This document shows positions 43,781 through 53,072 of a DNA stretch of 64,000 nucleotides, in pieces. This DNA comes from Arthrobacter cheniae. Lineage in GTDB: Bacteria; Actinomycetota; Actinomycetes; Actinomycetales; Micrococcaceae. The stretch spans positions 62,001 through 126,000 of the forward strand of contig NZ_QZVT01000006.1 of assembly GCF_003602275.1 (NCBI RefSeq). Reading direction: 5' to 3'. The notes beneath the pieces are model-generated. The model saw only the letters and a list, made by a program, of their open reading frames with translations, did not search any database and was not told the DNA's origin. The stretch's first letter is position 1. The number at the start of each line of letters is the position of its first letter. The position numbers and the translations under genes are program-made.

Positions 43781-44746
43781 CTAGCTGTTCAGCGGCGCGA
43801 TGTCGGCGGCGCCCGACGCGAGCAGCTCCTCGGCGAGCTCGAGTCCGAGCCGCGCGGCCGCCACGGCATCGGTGGCGCGTGCTGACCGGGTCCGGCGGAG
43901 GATGGACCGGCCATCCAGGCTGCAGACGACGGCCTCGAGGGCGAGATCCTCTCCCTCGATGCGCGCGAGTGCCCCGATCGGCGCGGAGCACCCGGCCTCG
44001 AGCTGCAGCAGGACGGCTCGCTCCGCAGTCACGGCGAGGCGTGTGGGCAGGTGGTCGTAAGCGGCCAGTGCCTCGCGGACGTGCGGCATCGCCTCGCTTT
44101 CCCGGCACTCGACCGCCAGCGCACCCTGCCCTGGAGCGGGCAGCATGACGTCGGTGTCGATGAGCTCCGTGATGGCGTCCTCCCGCCCGAGGCGGCGCAG
44201 GCCGGCGGCCGCAAGGACGACGGCGTCGAGGTCTCCGGGCGCGCCCATGACGAGCCCCGCGACCCGACCGAGGCGCGTATCGACGTTTCCGCGGATGTCC
44301 ACGACCTCGAGCCCGGGACGCGCGGCCCGGAGCTGTGCCGCGCGCCGGGGCGATCCGGTGCCTACGCGCGCCCCGTCAGGAAGTGTGGCGAGCGTCAGCC
44401 CGTCCCGCGCGCAGAGGGCGTCGCGGACATCCTCGCGCTCGGGCACGGACGCTACCGTGAGGCCGGGCGCGGGCAGCGTGGGGAGGTCCTTCAGGGAGTG
44501 CACCGCGATGTCGCAGCGTTCCTCGAGCAGCGCGTCCCGCAGTGCCGCGACGAAGACGCCCGTGCCGCCGATCTGCGACAGCGAGCCCTTCAGGACATCA
44601 CCTTCGGTGCGGACCCGCACGAGCGCGTAGGGGAGCTCCGCGAGCCCCGAGACCCGCTCGGCGACCGTCGTGGTCTGGGTCAGCGCGAGGGTGCTGCCCC
44701 GCGTCCCGACCCTGATGCCTGGAGAGCCCGGGCTGCCCGGCGCCAT
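43781..44746 (-). CDS. hemC: hydroxymethylbilane synthase
   Basis: 321 residues. GIRVGTRGSTLALTQT is the N-terminal signature, VHSLKDLPT the active-site loop, GSPRRAAQLRAARP the second domain, and LLQLEAGCSAPIGA holds the cysteine that carries the dipyrromethane cofactor. It joins four porphobilinogens. ATG 44746 shares one base with the stop of the ferrochelatase gene (TGATG). A longer frame exists upstream, but that part is out of frame inside the ferrochelatase gene. Confidence 0.95.
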   Translation of the reverse strand: MAPGSPGSPGIRVGTRGSTLALTQTTTVAERVSGLAELPYALVRVRTEGDVLKGSLSQIGGTGVFVAALRDALLEERCDIAVHSLKDLPTLPAPGLTVASVPEREDVRDALCARDGLTLATLPDGARVGTGSPRRAAQLRAARPGLEVVDIRGNVDTRLGRVAGLVMGAPGDLDAVVLAAAGLRRLGREDAITELIDTDVMLPAPGQGALAVECRESEAMPHVREALAAYDHLPTRLAVTAERAVLLQLEAGCSAPIGALARIEGEDLALEAVVCSLDGRSILRRTRSARATDAVAAARLGLELAEELLASGAADIAPLNS

Positions 44747-45951
44747 CACGGGCCGGGGTTGGGCAGCGGCGTGCCCACGGTGGAGTCGACGGCGGCGACC
44801 GTCGGCTTCTCTCCGCGGCGGTTCGCGCAGCAGTTGGGCCGGCACACGTCGAACCAGGGTCCCAGCGCCGTCGTGGACGGACGATCCGTGATGGTTCCCT
44901 CGACGGTCCGCTCGAGGATCAGGTCGATCAGGCCCTCGACGAACTTCACGTGGGTTCCCGGGGTAGGGACCCTATCGGCCACGATCCCGAGTTCCCCGCA
45001 GGTCTCCATGGCCTCCGTGTCGAGGTCCCAGGCCACCTCCATGTGGTCGGAGACGAACCCGAGCGGGACGATAACGACGCCACGCGTGCCGTTCTCGTAA
45101 CGGTCGCGGAGCGCGTCGCTGATGTCCGGCTCGAGCCACGGGATGTGGGGGGCACCGGAACGGGACTGGTAGACCAGCGACCATTCGACACCGGCAGCCT
45201 CGGGGATCCTGTCGAGGACGGCCTGCGCGGTCGCGAGATGCTGCGCCACGTAGGCCCCGCCCTCGTAGGCGGGCCCGCCCTCGCCGTCGCGCGGACCCGC
45301 CGCTTCGGCGTCTCCCATGGGGATCGAGTGGGTCGAGAACATGATGTGCACGGGGGCGTCGGGTTCCCCCTTCTCGGCGAGGCCGGCGCGAACCTTCGCG
45401 AGGCCCTCGCCCACGCCCTCGACGAAAGGCTCGACGAAGCCCGGGTGGTCGAAGTACTGACGGACCTTGTCCACCTCGAGCCGTCCTTCCAGCCCGGTCT
45501 TCACGAGGGCCATCCCGAGGTCCTCGCGGTACTGGCGGCAGCTCGAGTAGCAGGAATAGGCACTCGTGGTCACGGCGAGCACCTTGCGGTGACCGGCGTC
45601 GTACGCCTCCTGGAGAGTGTCGGCGATGAAGGGCTCCCAGTTGCGGTTGCCCCAGAACACGGGCAGATCGATACCGCGACGACGCAGCTCGGCCTCCATC
45701 GCAGCGCGCAGGGCGCGGTTCTGGCCGTTGATGGGACTCACGCCGCCGAAGGCGCGGTAGTGGTGCGAGACCTCCTCGAGGCGCTCGTCCGGGATGCCCC
45801 GGCCGCGGGTCACATTACGCAGGAAAGGGATGACGTCGTCCTGGCCCTCGGGTCCGCCGAAGGAGGCGAGCACGACGGCGTCGTACGCCTTCGGTGCCAT
45901 CCGGCCGTTCTCGTCGACCCCGTCGAGGGGGTTGAATGCCTGTGTCGTCAC
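44746..45951 (-). CDS. cpfC: coproporphyrin III ferrochelatase (CpfC/HemH), Fe-S type
   Basis: 401 residues. SFGGPEGQDDVIPFLRNV is the N-terminal signature, STHSIPM the catalytic His loop, and PLGFVSDHMEVAWDLDTEA the Glu motif. Cysteines in SAYSCYSSCRQYRED and in DVCRPNCC near the C-terminus fit the [2Fe-2S] cluster known in actinobacterial ferrochelatases. With HemQ and HemY beside it, it should insert iron into coproporphyrin III. GTG 45951 overlaps the hemQ stop as GTGA. Confidence 0.93.
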   Translation of the reverse strand: MTTQAFNPLDGVDENGRMAPKAYDAVVLASFGGPEGQDDVIPFLRNVTRGRGIPDERLEEVSHHYRAFGGVSPINGQNRALRAAMEAELRRRGIDLPVFWGNRNWEPFIADTLQEAYDAGHRKVLAVTTSAYSCYSSCRQYREDLGMALVKTGLEGRLEVDKVRQYFDHPGFVEPFVEGVGEGLAKVRAGLAEKGEPDAPVHIMFSTHSIPMGDAEAAGPRDGEGGPAYEGGAYVAQHLATAQAVLDRIPEAAGVEWSLVYQSRSGAPHIPWLEPDISDALRDRYENGTRGVVIVPLGFVSDHMEVAWDLDTEAMETCGELGIVADRVPTPGTHVKFVEGLIDLILERTVEGTITDRPSTTALGPWFDVCRPNCCANRRGEKPTVAAVDSTVGTPLPNPGP

Positions 45952-46667
45952 TGGAGCACCTCTGCAATCTCGTCGTGGTTGATCCGCCGGCCCGTGTAGA
46001 ACGGCACTTCCTCGCGGACGTGGCGGCGTGCCTCGGTCTCCCGGAGGTACCGCATGAGGTCCACGAGGTCCACGAGTTCGGGAGCCTCGAGTGCCAGGAT
46101 CCATTCGTAGTCGTTGAGGGCGAAGGATGACACCGTGTTGGAAATGACCTGCGGGTACTTCCTGCCCTTCAGCCCGTGGTCCATGAGCATCCCGCGGCGC
46201 TCGTCGGTCGGAAGGATGTACCACTCGTAGGACCGGACGAACGGGTAGACGCAGACCCACTCCGCGGGAGCCACGCCGCGGGAGAAGGCGGGGCTGTGGG
46301 ACTTGGAGAACTCGGCGTCGCGGTGCACGCCCATGGCCGACCACACCATGGTGGTCTCGGCGAAGATCGCCGTGCGGCGCAGCCTTCGGATGGCCGCCTG
46401 CAGGTTCTCGGGACGCGGGCCGTGCAGCCACACCATCACGTCGGCGTCGGCCCGGAGCGCGGAGACGTCGTAGAAGCCGCGCAGCACGACGCCGTCCGAC
46501 TCGAAGGATGCGATGACCTCCTCCAGCGTCCGGGCACCGGAACCAGCGGTCGCGGTACCCCGCTTGAAGACGGTCCAGAGGGTGTAGAACAGTTCACCGG
46601 CGGCGTCGTCGCCCTCCCCGGTGTGCTGTGGAGCGTGGGCGGGGTTGCTACCGGTTAGCTCAGTCAT
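45948..46667 (-). CDS. chdC: coproheme decarboxylase ChdC (HemQ)
   Basis: 239 residues of the chlorite-dismutase family. FYTLWTVFKRGT opens the fold, PFVRSYEWYILPTDERRGML holds the catalytic Tyr and Arg region, DHGLKGRKYP the heme-side loop, and SSFALNDYEWILALEAP the second half. It oxidatively removes two propionates from coproheme to give heme b. There is no ribosome site before ATG 46667; CAAACT lies six bases upstream. It is separated from cgoX by 78 bases containing a small inverted repeat, so an internal promoter is possible. Confidence 0.94.
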   Translation of the reverse strand: MTELTGSNPAHAPQHTGEGDDAAGELFYTLWTVFKRGTATAGSGARTLEEVIASFESDGVVLRGFYDVSALRADADVMVWLHGPRPENLQAAIRRLRRTAIFAETTMVWSAMGVHRDAEFSKSHSPAFSRGVAPAEWVCVYPFVRSYEWYILPTDERRGMLMDHGLKGRKYPQVISNTVSSFALNDYEWILALEAPELVDLVDLMRYLRETEARRHVREEVPFYTGRRINHDEIAEVLQ

Positions 46668-46710
46668 GGTACTAGTTTGCCCCTTGGCCGAAGGCGAACC
46701 GAAATCCTTT

Positions 46711-46731
46711 TCTTCTACGGCGGGTAGAAGA
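46711..46731. repeat. small inverted repeat between cgoX and chdC
   Basis: TCTTCTAC (46711-46718) and GTAGAAGA (46724-46731) with a 5-base loop lie in the only sizeable gap of the heme operon; AAGGTCACCTT (46736-46746) sits next to it at the end of cgoX. No T-run follows on the minus strand, so it may be an operator or mRNA processing site rather than a terminator. Confidence 0.45.
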
Positions 46732-46745
46732 GATTAAGGTCACCT

Positions 46746-48275
46746 TCAGTCGGTCGGGTCCCCGGTGAGCGGGGCATCGGCGAGCGCACTGGCGAGGGCT
46801 TTCGCACGTGCCCGGGCGTCGTCGATGACGGCGACGAGACCGGTTCCGGCGAGCCAGCCACCGGTGATGCCGAGGGTCCTGGACTCCTCCGCGACGAGCG
46901 CGCGGATGCGGGCCACGCGCTCACGGTGTCCCACGGAGGCGTGCGGCAGCGCGCCCGCCCACCGCACGACGTCCCAGTCGAGGACGTCCGCTGCACCGAT
47001 GGGCACGCCGAGGAGCGATGATGCGTCCGCGAGCGCGTGCTGGTAGAGGACGTCGTCGTCCGAGGCGAGCCCGACGTCGGCCGGGGTGTCTCCCACGCGT
47101 CCGAAGGACAGGCGCAGCACGTGCGAGCCGGGACCGGCCTGGTCCCGCAGCCACGCCCACTTCGCCGTGGAGTGGGTGAGCGCCTTGGCCGCGACGCCCT
47201 CGACGCCGCGTGCGACGAGCACCCCTGTTCCTCGCGGCCGCGCATCGAGTTCCGGCACGTCCACGATCAGGGTCACGAGGGCGACGCCGGGAACGGGGTC
47301 CGGTCGCTCGGCGGCGAGCGTGGGAATGGCCGGTGCCAGCAGGTCGACGGCGGCGCGGCCTTCCGTCGCGACGAGGACGCCGTCGGCCGCGATCCTGCGC
47401 GTCAGCCCCGAGTGCTCGGTGGTGACCGTCCACGCCGACGCGGAGCGTGCCACGGAGGAGACCTGCTCGCCGGTCCTCAGATCGGCGCCGTCCGCCCGGA
47501 GCTGTTCCACGAGGGCGTCGCGGAGTTGCGCGATCCCGCCGACGAGCCCGCCGACGGCGGCTCCGGCGGGCGCGGCTTCGCGCAGCGCTCCTGCAGCAGC
47601 ACCGAGGGATCCGAGGCGACCCATCGTGACCCGGAGGCCGGGTGCCACGGAGTCGACGTCGAGGTCGTCGGGGTCGGCCGAGAAGACGCCACCGGCGACG
47701 GGCGCCACCAGGCGGGTGAGGACCTCCTCCCCCATGCGGGTCCGCACGAGTTCACCCAGGCTGACCTTCTTGCGCGTTGCCAGGGACCCGACGGGCAGGA
47801 CCCTGTCCAGTGCCGCCCGCAGGGCACCGGCACGGCCGATCACGGCGGTGATCGCAGGAGCGGAGGGGTCTGCGGGAATCCCGAGGACACCCGAGTTGGG
47901 CAGCGGCTGCGCGGACGCCTGCAGGTCCTTACCCGGGAGCTGCACCCACGCGCCGGTGGCATCCGGTGAGACGATCCGGTCCCCCAGGCCCAGTTCGGCG
48001 GCGAGCGCCGACACGGTGGCGGACCTTGTGGAGAAGGACTCGGCGCCGCTGTCGAGCTGGAAGCCGCCGAGCATGCGGCCGTCGACCGTCCCGCCGAAGC
48101 GCCCCGACCGCTCGAGCAGGGTGACGTGGAGACCCTGTGCCAGCAGTGTCCGCGCGGCCACGAGCCCGGCCATCCCTCCGCCGATCACCACGACGGTACG
48201 AGGGCGGGGGCCCTGCGTCAGGGCGATGTCTTCCTGCACCCCTGCTGCGGCGTCTGTCCGAGCCCCCTTCGGCAC
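46746..48275 (-). CDS. cgoX: coproporphyrinogen III oxidase, FAD type (CgoX/HemY)
   Basis: 509 residues. VVVIGGGMAGLVAARTLLAQG near residue 30 is the FAD-binding Rossmann motif, and VTLLERSGRFGGTVDGRML completes it. The C-terminal GLAVTGGWLAG-like segment (ITGGWLAGTGLV) is the second FAD contact. It oxidises coproporphyrinogen III to coproporphyrin III in the HemQ pathway. The chosen GTG 48275 begins 2 bases after the hemE stop. The first 28 residues are weakly conserved, so a later start is possible. Confidence 0.92.
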   Translation of the reverse strand: MPKGARTDAAAGVQEDIALTQGPRPRTVVVIGGGMAGLVAARTLLAQGLHVTLLERSGRFGGTVDGRMLGGFQLDSGAESFSTRSATVSALAAELGLGDRIVSPDATGAWVQLPGKDLQASAQPLPNSGVLGIPADPSAPAITAVIGRAGALRAALDRVLPVGSLATRKKVSLGELVRTRMGEEVLTRLVAPVAGGVFSADPDDLDVDSVAPGLRVTMGRLGSLGAAAGALREAAPAGAAVGGLVGGIAQLRDALVEQLRADGADLRTGEQVSSVARSASAWTVTTEHSGLTRRIAADGVLVATEGRAAVDLLAPAIPTLAAERPDPVPGVALVTLIVDVPELDARPRGTGVLVARGVEGVAAKALTHSTAKWAWLRDQAGPGSHVLRLSFGRVGDTPADVGLASDDDVLYQHALADASSLLGVPIGAADVLDWDVVRWAGALPHASVGHRERVARIRALVAEESRTLGITGGWLAGTGLVAVIDDARARAKALASALADAPLTGDPTD

Positions 48276-48277
48276 GA

Positions 48278-49339
48278 TTACGGCTCCACCGAGTGGATGA
48301 GCTCGACGACCCGCGTCAATACGTCCGGATCCGTCTCGGGCGGCACGCCGTGACCGAGGTTCACCACGTGACCGGGCGCCGAGGACCCGGCGGCGAGCAC
48401 GGCCCGCACATGGCGCTCGAGGACCGGCCACGGTGCGGGCAGCAGTGCGGGATCGATATTTCCCTGCAGGGGGACCGTTCCGCCGAGGCGCCGGTTGGCC
48501 TCGTCGAGCGGCAGCCGGTAGTCGACGCCGATCACGTCGACGCCTACCTCATGCATCGCGACCAACAGTTCCGAGGTGCCCGTGCCGAAGTGGACGAGCG
48601 GAGCACCGAGGCCCCGTACATGGTCCAGCGCCCTGCGGGAGGCCGGCGCGACGTGGTGACGGTAGTCCGCCAGGCCGAGGGAACCGGCCCACGAGTCGAA
48701 CAGCTGTGCCGCGCTGGCACCGGCCTCGAGCTGCGCACGGAGGAACTGGCCGGAAGCGTCGGCCGCCCAGTCGGTCAGGGCCGTCCAGGTCTCCGGGTCG
48801 GCGTGCATCATGGTGCGGGGACCGAGGTGGTCCCGGGAAGGTTTTCCCTCCACCATGTAGGCGGCCAGCGTGAAGGGTGCGCCGGCGAACCCGATGAGCG
48901 GCGTGGTCCCGAGCTGCGCGACGGTGAGTGCGACGGCCTGGCGGATGGGCTCGAGGGCTTCGTCGGTCAGGGTGGGCAGGGCGGCGACGTCGGCGGCCGA
49001 CCGGATCGGAGCGCCGAGTACGGGCCCGACGCCGGGGACGATGTCGACGTCGACTCCTGCCAGCTTGAGCGGGATCACGATATCCGAGAAGAAGATGGCG
49101 GCGTCGACATCGTGGCGACGCACGGGCTGCAGTGTGATCTCGGAGGCCATCGCGGGATCCAGGCAGGATTCGAGCATGTTCGTGCCCTCCCTCAGCGCGC
49201 GGTACTCGGGCAGGGAGCGCCCGGCCTGGCGCATGAACCACACGGGACGCCGATGAGGAGTCTGCCCGCGGTAGGCGGAGATGAGTGCCGAGCCGGACGT
49301 GCGTCCGTCGACCAGCGGGTGTGATGCTCCAAGGTCCAT
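48278..49339 (-). CDS. hemE: uroporphyrinogen decarboxylase
   Basis: 353 residues. RRPVWFMRQAGRSLPEYR is the N-terminal signature with the catalytic arginines, AAIFFSDIVIPLKL holds the key Asp, and GFAGAPFTLAAYMVEG is the second signature. It makes coproporphyrinogen III, the branch point taken by CgoX next door. It is the first gene of the eight-gene minus-strand heme operon. CAGAAT lies 7 bases before ATG 49339, and no ribosome site is seen. It is divergent from hemA across 183 bases. Confidence 0.95.
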   Translation of the reverse strand: MDLGASHPLVDGRTSGSALISAYRGQTPHRRPVWFMRQAGRSLPEYRALREGTNMLESCLDPAMASEITLQPVRRHDVDAAIFFSDIVIPLKLAGVDVDIVPGVGPVLGAPIRSAADVAALPTLTDEALEPIRQAVALTVAQLGTTPLIGFAGAPFTLAAYMVEGKPSRDHLGPRTMMHADPETWTALTDWAADASGQFLRAQLEAGASAAQLFDSWAGSLGLADYRHHVAPASRRALDHVRGLGAPLVHFGTGTSELLVAMHEVGVDVIGVDYRLPLDEANRRLGGTVPLQGNIDPALLPAPWPVLERHVRAVLAAGSSAPGHVVNLGHGVPPETDPDVLTRVVELIHSVEP

Positions 49340-49507
49340 ACCGCCGATTCTGCCGAAGATCGCAGCTTTTGGTTAACCGGCGCCGTCCGCCCGGTGGGAT
49401 GCGTGGCCAACATCACGGGAACCGCGAAGGGGCAGAATCCCGCATGATTCCGCGGTGCGCAAGCCCCGGTAAGGCTGTCCTATTCCGTGGAAGAGAGGTG
49501 CTTTCGG

Positions 49508-49513
49508 TATGAT
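49508..49513 (+). promoter_or_regulatory. candidate -10 box of hemA
   Basis: TATGAT (five of six consensus bases) ends nine bases before the preferred GTG start at 49523. A very short or absent 5' leader follows from this. No good -35 is visible. Confidence 0.45.
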
Positions 49514-49522
49514 CGAAGGGCT

Positions 49523-50944
49523 GTGGTACTTCTTTCACTTGTAGCGACACACTCGAATGTGGACCTGGAAACCGTTGCCCGACTCAGCGTCGGGGCGCCC
49601 CAGGTTCCTTCCGCCGTGCTTGCCGAGGACAGGGCGGTCGCCGGCGCCGTCGTCCTCGCCACCTGCAACCGCTTCGAGATCTATGCCGAGGCCCCCTCGG
49701 AGGACGATATCGAGGCCGCCCGCTCAGCGATCGTCTCGACGATCAGTGCGTACTCAGGCATCCCCGAACACTCCGTCTCCTCGTCCTTCGAGACGCACAC
49801 AGGGCAGGACGTCGCCGAACATCTCTTCGCCGTCGGTGCCGGCCTCGACTCCGCCGTCATCGGCGAGCGGGAGATCGCGGGCCAGGTCCGCCGCGCCCTC
49901 ATCGACGCACAGGGCTCCGGAGCCGCCAGCGGCGGCCTGGTCCGCCTGTTCCAGGCTGCGTCACGGACAGCGAAGGACGTCGGTGCGCAGACGGCGCTCG
50001 GCAGCCGCGGCCGCTCCATCGTCTCCGTGGCCCTCGAACTGGCCAGTGACCTGTCCGAGGACGCCGACTGGTCCAGCAAGACCGTCGTCCTGTTCGGGAC
50101 CGGTGCCTACGCGGGCGCCACCGTTGCCGCGCTGAAGGACCGGGGCTGCACCGACATCTCCGTGTTCTCCTCCTCCGGACGCGCCGAAGCCTTCGTCGCC
50201 ACGCGCGGCGGAACCGCCGTGAGCGCAGCAGAACTGCCGGGCGCCATGCGCCGGGCCGACGTCGTCATCGGCTGCAGCGGCAGCGACGCACGCATCGACG
50301 CAGGCGACCTCGAGCGGATCCGCGAGGGCAGCACCCGCCCGCTCGTCGTCATCGACCTCGCCCTCAGCCACGACTTCGATCCCGCCGTGGGCATGCTCGA
50401 CGACGTGGAGCTCATCACCCTCGAGTCCGTCCGGGCCGCAGCACCCGGGGAGCAGTCGGATGCCCTCGCCCAGGCCAGCGACCTGGTACGCGATGCAGCA
50501 CGGAGCTTCGAGGAGCAGCAGACCACCCGCGCGATGAACGCGGCCATCGTGGCCCTGCGCCGCCACACGCAGTCCGTCCTCGATTCCGAGATGGAACGTG
50601 TCCGCGCCCAGCACGGCTGCACGGCCGCCGCCGAGGAGGTCGAGTTCGCGCTCCGCCGGATGGTCCGCCAACTCCTGCACGTACCGACCGTGCGTGCGCG
50701 CGAACTCGCCGCCGAGGGACGCCAGGACGAGTACACCGCGGGCCTCCAGGCGCTGTACGGGATCGACGTCGCGCCTGCCGCCGACAAGGCTGCCGCTGAC
50801 AAAGCTGCCGCCACGAAGGATGCCGACACAGCAGCCGTGGTGTCCGACGCCGCCGTTACCGGCGCCCGCCTGCACGCTACCCACGCGCACGCCGATGGCG
50901 CCGTCTGCCCCGTGGACCACGAACGGCCCGCACAGAGCGCCTGA
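49523..50944 (+). CDS. hemA: glutamyl-tRNA reductase
   Basis: 473 residues. [19 protein letters not shown] is the usual N-terminus, [14 protein letters not shown] holds the catalytic Cys, [13 protein letters not shown] the next motif, and [18 protein letters not shown] the NADPH-binding domain. A dimerisation helix region follows, then a 60-residue Ala/Asp/Lys/His-rich tail. It reduces glutamyl-tRNA, the first and usually rate-limiting step. GTG 49523 is preferred by family length and the -10 box; GTG 49487 would add 12 residues. It is divergent from the rest of the heme genes. Confidence 0.94.
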   Translation: MVLLSLVATHSNVDLETVARLSVGAPQVPSAVLAEDRAVAGAVVLATCNRFEIYAEAPSEDDIEAARSAIVSTISAYSGIPEHSVSSSFETHTGQDVAEHLFAVGAGLDSAVIGEREIAGQVRRALIDAQGSGAASGGLVRLFQAASRTAKDVGAQTALGSRGRSIVSVALELASDLSEDADWSSKTVVLFGTGAYAGATVAALKDRGCTDISVFSSSGRAEAFVATRGGTAVSAAELPGAMRRADVVIGCSGSDARIDAGDLERIREGSTRPLVVIDLALSHDFDPAVGMLDDVELITLESVRAAAPGEQSDALAQASDLVRDAARSFEEQQTTRAMNAAIVALRRHTQSVLDSEMERVRAQHGCTAAAEEVEFALRRMVRQLLHVPTVRARELAAEGRQDEYTAGLQALYGIDVAPAADKAAADKAAATKDADTAAVVSDAAVTGARLHATHAHADGAVCPVDHERPAQSA

Positions 50945-50951
50945 CCGGTTC

Positions 50952-50972
50952 CGAGCCTCGGGGCGCGGCTCG
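50952..50972. terminator. weak convergent hairpin after hemA
   Basis: CGAGCC (50952-50957) and GGCTCG (50967-50972) form a 6-base stem with a 9-base loop, in the 37-base gap between convergent hemA and moeB. Confidence 0.35.
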
Positions 50973-50981
50973 CACATCCCC

Positions 50982-52247
50982 TCAGTACGTCATCTTCTCC
51001 GGTTCCACCCTGCGCACCCACTCGATGATCCCCCCGCCGACCGACCGCGCATCCGGATGTCCCTGCGCCCGCAGGAAACGCACGACGTCGGCCGATCGAA
51101 CCCCGGACTTGCAGTGGACCAGCACGGTCCTGGCGCTGTCCACCAGGACGTCGCCGTCGAGGATCAGGTTCTTCGGGACGAGCTGCGCGCCGTCGATGCT
51201 GACGATGGCGTACTCCTCCGGGTTGCGCACGTCGAGCAAATCGAAGTCGGCCGTTCCGGCGTCACGCTCGACGAGGAGGGCGGCCAGTTCCTCCACGCTG
51301 ACGGTCGGCACCGGTTCCTCGGGGACGGTGCCGTCCGTCGCCCCGGCGTCGGCCGCTCCCTGTGCAGGCAGGCCGCAGAACTGCTCGTAGTCGATGAGCT
51401 CCGTGACCCGTTGCGCCGTAGGGTCCGGCCGCACGCGCAGTTCCCGCCAGGTCATGTCGAGGGCGTTGAACACCAGCACCCGTCCAAGGAGCGTCGTGCC
51501 CAGTCCGGTGATCAGCTTGATGGCCTCGTTGACCATGACGGACCCGATCTGCGCGCAGAGCACGCCGAGCACACCGCCCTCCGCGCAGGACGGCACGGCC
51601 CCGGGCGGCGGTGCTTCCGGGTAGAGGTCACGGTAGGTGGGGCCGTGGTCCTGCCAGAAGACACTGACCTGGCCGTCGAAGCGGAGGATGGAACCCCAGA
51701 CATAGGGTTTGCCGAGTAGCGCGGCGGCGTCATTGACGAGGTAGCGCGTGGCGAAGTTGTCCGTGCCGTCCACGATCAGGTCGTAGTCCGCGAAGAGCCC
51801 GAGCGCGTTCCAGCGGTCGAGCCGCTCCTCATGCAGCACCACCTCCACCAGGGGGTTCAGTTCGAGGATGCTGTCGCGCGCCGATTCCGCCTTCGACCGG
51901 CCGAGGTCCGTCATGCCGTGGATCACCTGGCGCTGCAGATTGGACAGCTCGACGTCGTCGTCCTCGACGATACCGAGCGTGCCGACGCCCGCCGCCGCCA
52001 GATACAGCAGTGTCGGAGAACCGAGGCCTCCCGCTCCCACCACGAGCACGCGGGCGTTCTTCAGGCGCAGCTGCGCCTCCGTACCGAAGCCCGGGATGAT
52101 GAGGTGCCGGGAGTAGCGCAGGGTCTCGTCCCGCGTCAGGCTGCCCGCGGGCTCGACGAGCGGAGGCAGCGGAGCACCCGCCTGCCCCGGGTCAGCGAGG
52201 GTTGCGGCCCCGACGGGGGCCTTGGGTGCGGGCGACAAAGCGGTCAT
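50982..52247 (-). CDS. moeB: MoeB/ThiF-type adenylyltransferase with rhodanese domain
   Basis: 421 residues. An E1-like domain (about 50-290) has the nucleotide motif VLVVGAGGLGSPTLLYLAAAG, LSNLQRQVIH, and the Asp loop IVDGTDNFATRYLVND. A C-terminal rhodanese domain (about 310-421) has the active-site Cys379 in VHCKSGVRS. It adenylates and thiolates the C-terminus of a ubiquitin-like sulfur carrier (MoaD, ThiS or CysO type). The usual first zinc CxxC is lost (YRDLYPE instead of YRCLFPE), as in MoeZ proteins. The start ATG 52247 has TACCCT five bases upstream; ATG 52268 is an alternative. Confidence 0.9.
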   Translation of the reverse strand: MTALSPAPKAPVGAATLADPGQAGAPLPPLVEPAGSLTRDETLRYSRHLIIPGFGTEAQLRLKNARVLVVGAGGLGSPTLLYLAAAGVGTLGIVEDDDVELSNLQRQVIHGMTDLGRSKAESARDSILELNPLVEVVLHEERLDRWNALGLFADYDLIVDGTDNFATRYLVNDAAALLGKPYVWGSILRFDGQVSVFWQDHGPTYRDLYPEAPPPGAVPSCAEGGVLGVLCAQIGSVMVNEAIKLITGLGTTLLGRVLVFNALDMTWRELRVRPDPTAQRVTELIDYEQFCGLPAQGAADAGATDGTVPEEPVPTVSVEELAALLVERDAGTADFDLLDVRNPEEYAIVSIDGAQLVPKNLILDGDVLVDSARTVLVHCKSGVRSADVVRFLRAQGHPDARSVGGGIIEWVRRVEPEKMTY

Positions 52248-52404
52248 GCCCAAGGGTATTCCGGCCATGGCGCGCCGGGCCAGTGTGCTCGCGCCCAGCA
52301 CCGGGTCACGGGGAGGTAGCGGGCACGAACGCTGATGCCGCGGTGTCGCTCGTGGGTACACTGATCGGACGCCAGCCGCCCGAAGAACCCGAGGATCGCC
52401 CTAC

Positions 52405-53025
52405 GTGATTGCTGAACCGACCGCCGCAGGAAAAGCCGTCCGGTTGCCGCGGGACGAACGCAGGCGGCAGCTCCTGGCGGCAGCACAGGAAGTCTTCGTG
52501 GGCAACGGTTACCACGGTGCGGCGATGGATGACATCGCCGTCGCGGCCAAGGTCAGCAAGCCGGTGCTGTACCAGCACTTCCCCGGCAAGCGGGACCTCT
52601 ACCTCGCACTGCTCGACAGCCACCTCGCCGAACTGACCTTGCTGCTGCACGACGCCCTGAAGTCGACGGACGACAACAAGCTGCGCGTGCACGCAACCAT
52701 GCGGGCCTACTTCCAGTTCATCGCGCAGGACAGCAAGGCGCACCGGCTCGTGTTCGAGTCCGACATCAGCAACGAGCCCGACGTGAGCAGCCGTCTCGAG
52801 GAGTTCAACGCGCAGTTCGCCAGTGCCATCGCCGGCGTCATCGCCGGGGACACGCAGCTCTCGATGGTGGAGGCGACCCTGCTGGGCCGCGGCCTCGCGG
52901 GCATGGCCCAGATCAGCGCGCGCTACTGGCTGGAGACGGACGGGAGCCTCGACATCGACGCCGCCGCTGAGCTCATCTACCGTTTAGCTTGGCGCGGAAT
53001 CAGCCGTTTCCCCAAGGAGATCTAG
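52405..53025 (+). CDS. TetR family transcriptional regulator
   Basis: 206 residues. The helix-turn-helix (about 20-66) reads LLAAAQEVFVGNGYHGAAMD, then IAVAAKVSKPVLYQHFPGKR, a textbook TetR DNA-binding domain. The ligand domain has no feature that names an effector. The same TetR-DUF3107 pair occurs in Mtb (Rv3208-Rv3208A, from memory). The start is GTG 52405, with GAGG about 10 bases upstream. It is divergent from moeB and 47 bases upstream of the DUF3107 gene. Confidence 0.92.
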   Translation: MIAEPTAAGKAVRLPRDERRRQLLAAAQEVFVGNGYHGAAMDDIAVAAKVSKPVLYQHFPGKRDLYLALLDSHLAELTLLLHDALKSTDDNKLRVHATMRAYFQFIAQDSKAHRLVFESDISNEPDVSSRLEEFNAQFASAIAGVIAGDTQLSMVEATLLGRGLAGMAQISARYWLETDGSLDIDAAAELIYRLAWRGISRFPKEI

Positions 53026-53072
53026 AGTAGGTTCGGAGCAGCACAACGCTCACTACACAGGAGGCACCCGCC

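Noticed and set aside
46733-46751. Iron-regulator (IdeR/DtxR) box near the end of cgoX
   Set aside because: TTAAGGTCACCTT resembles half of the TTAGGTTAGGCTAACCTAA consensus but lacks its 19-base layout.
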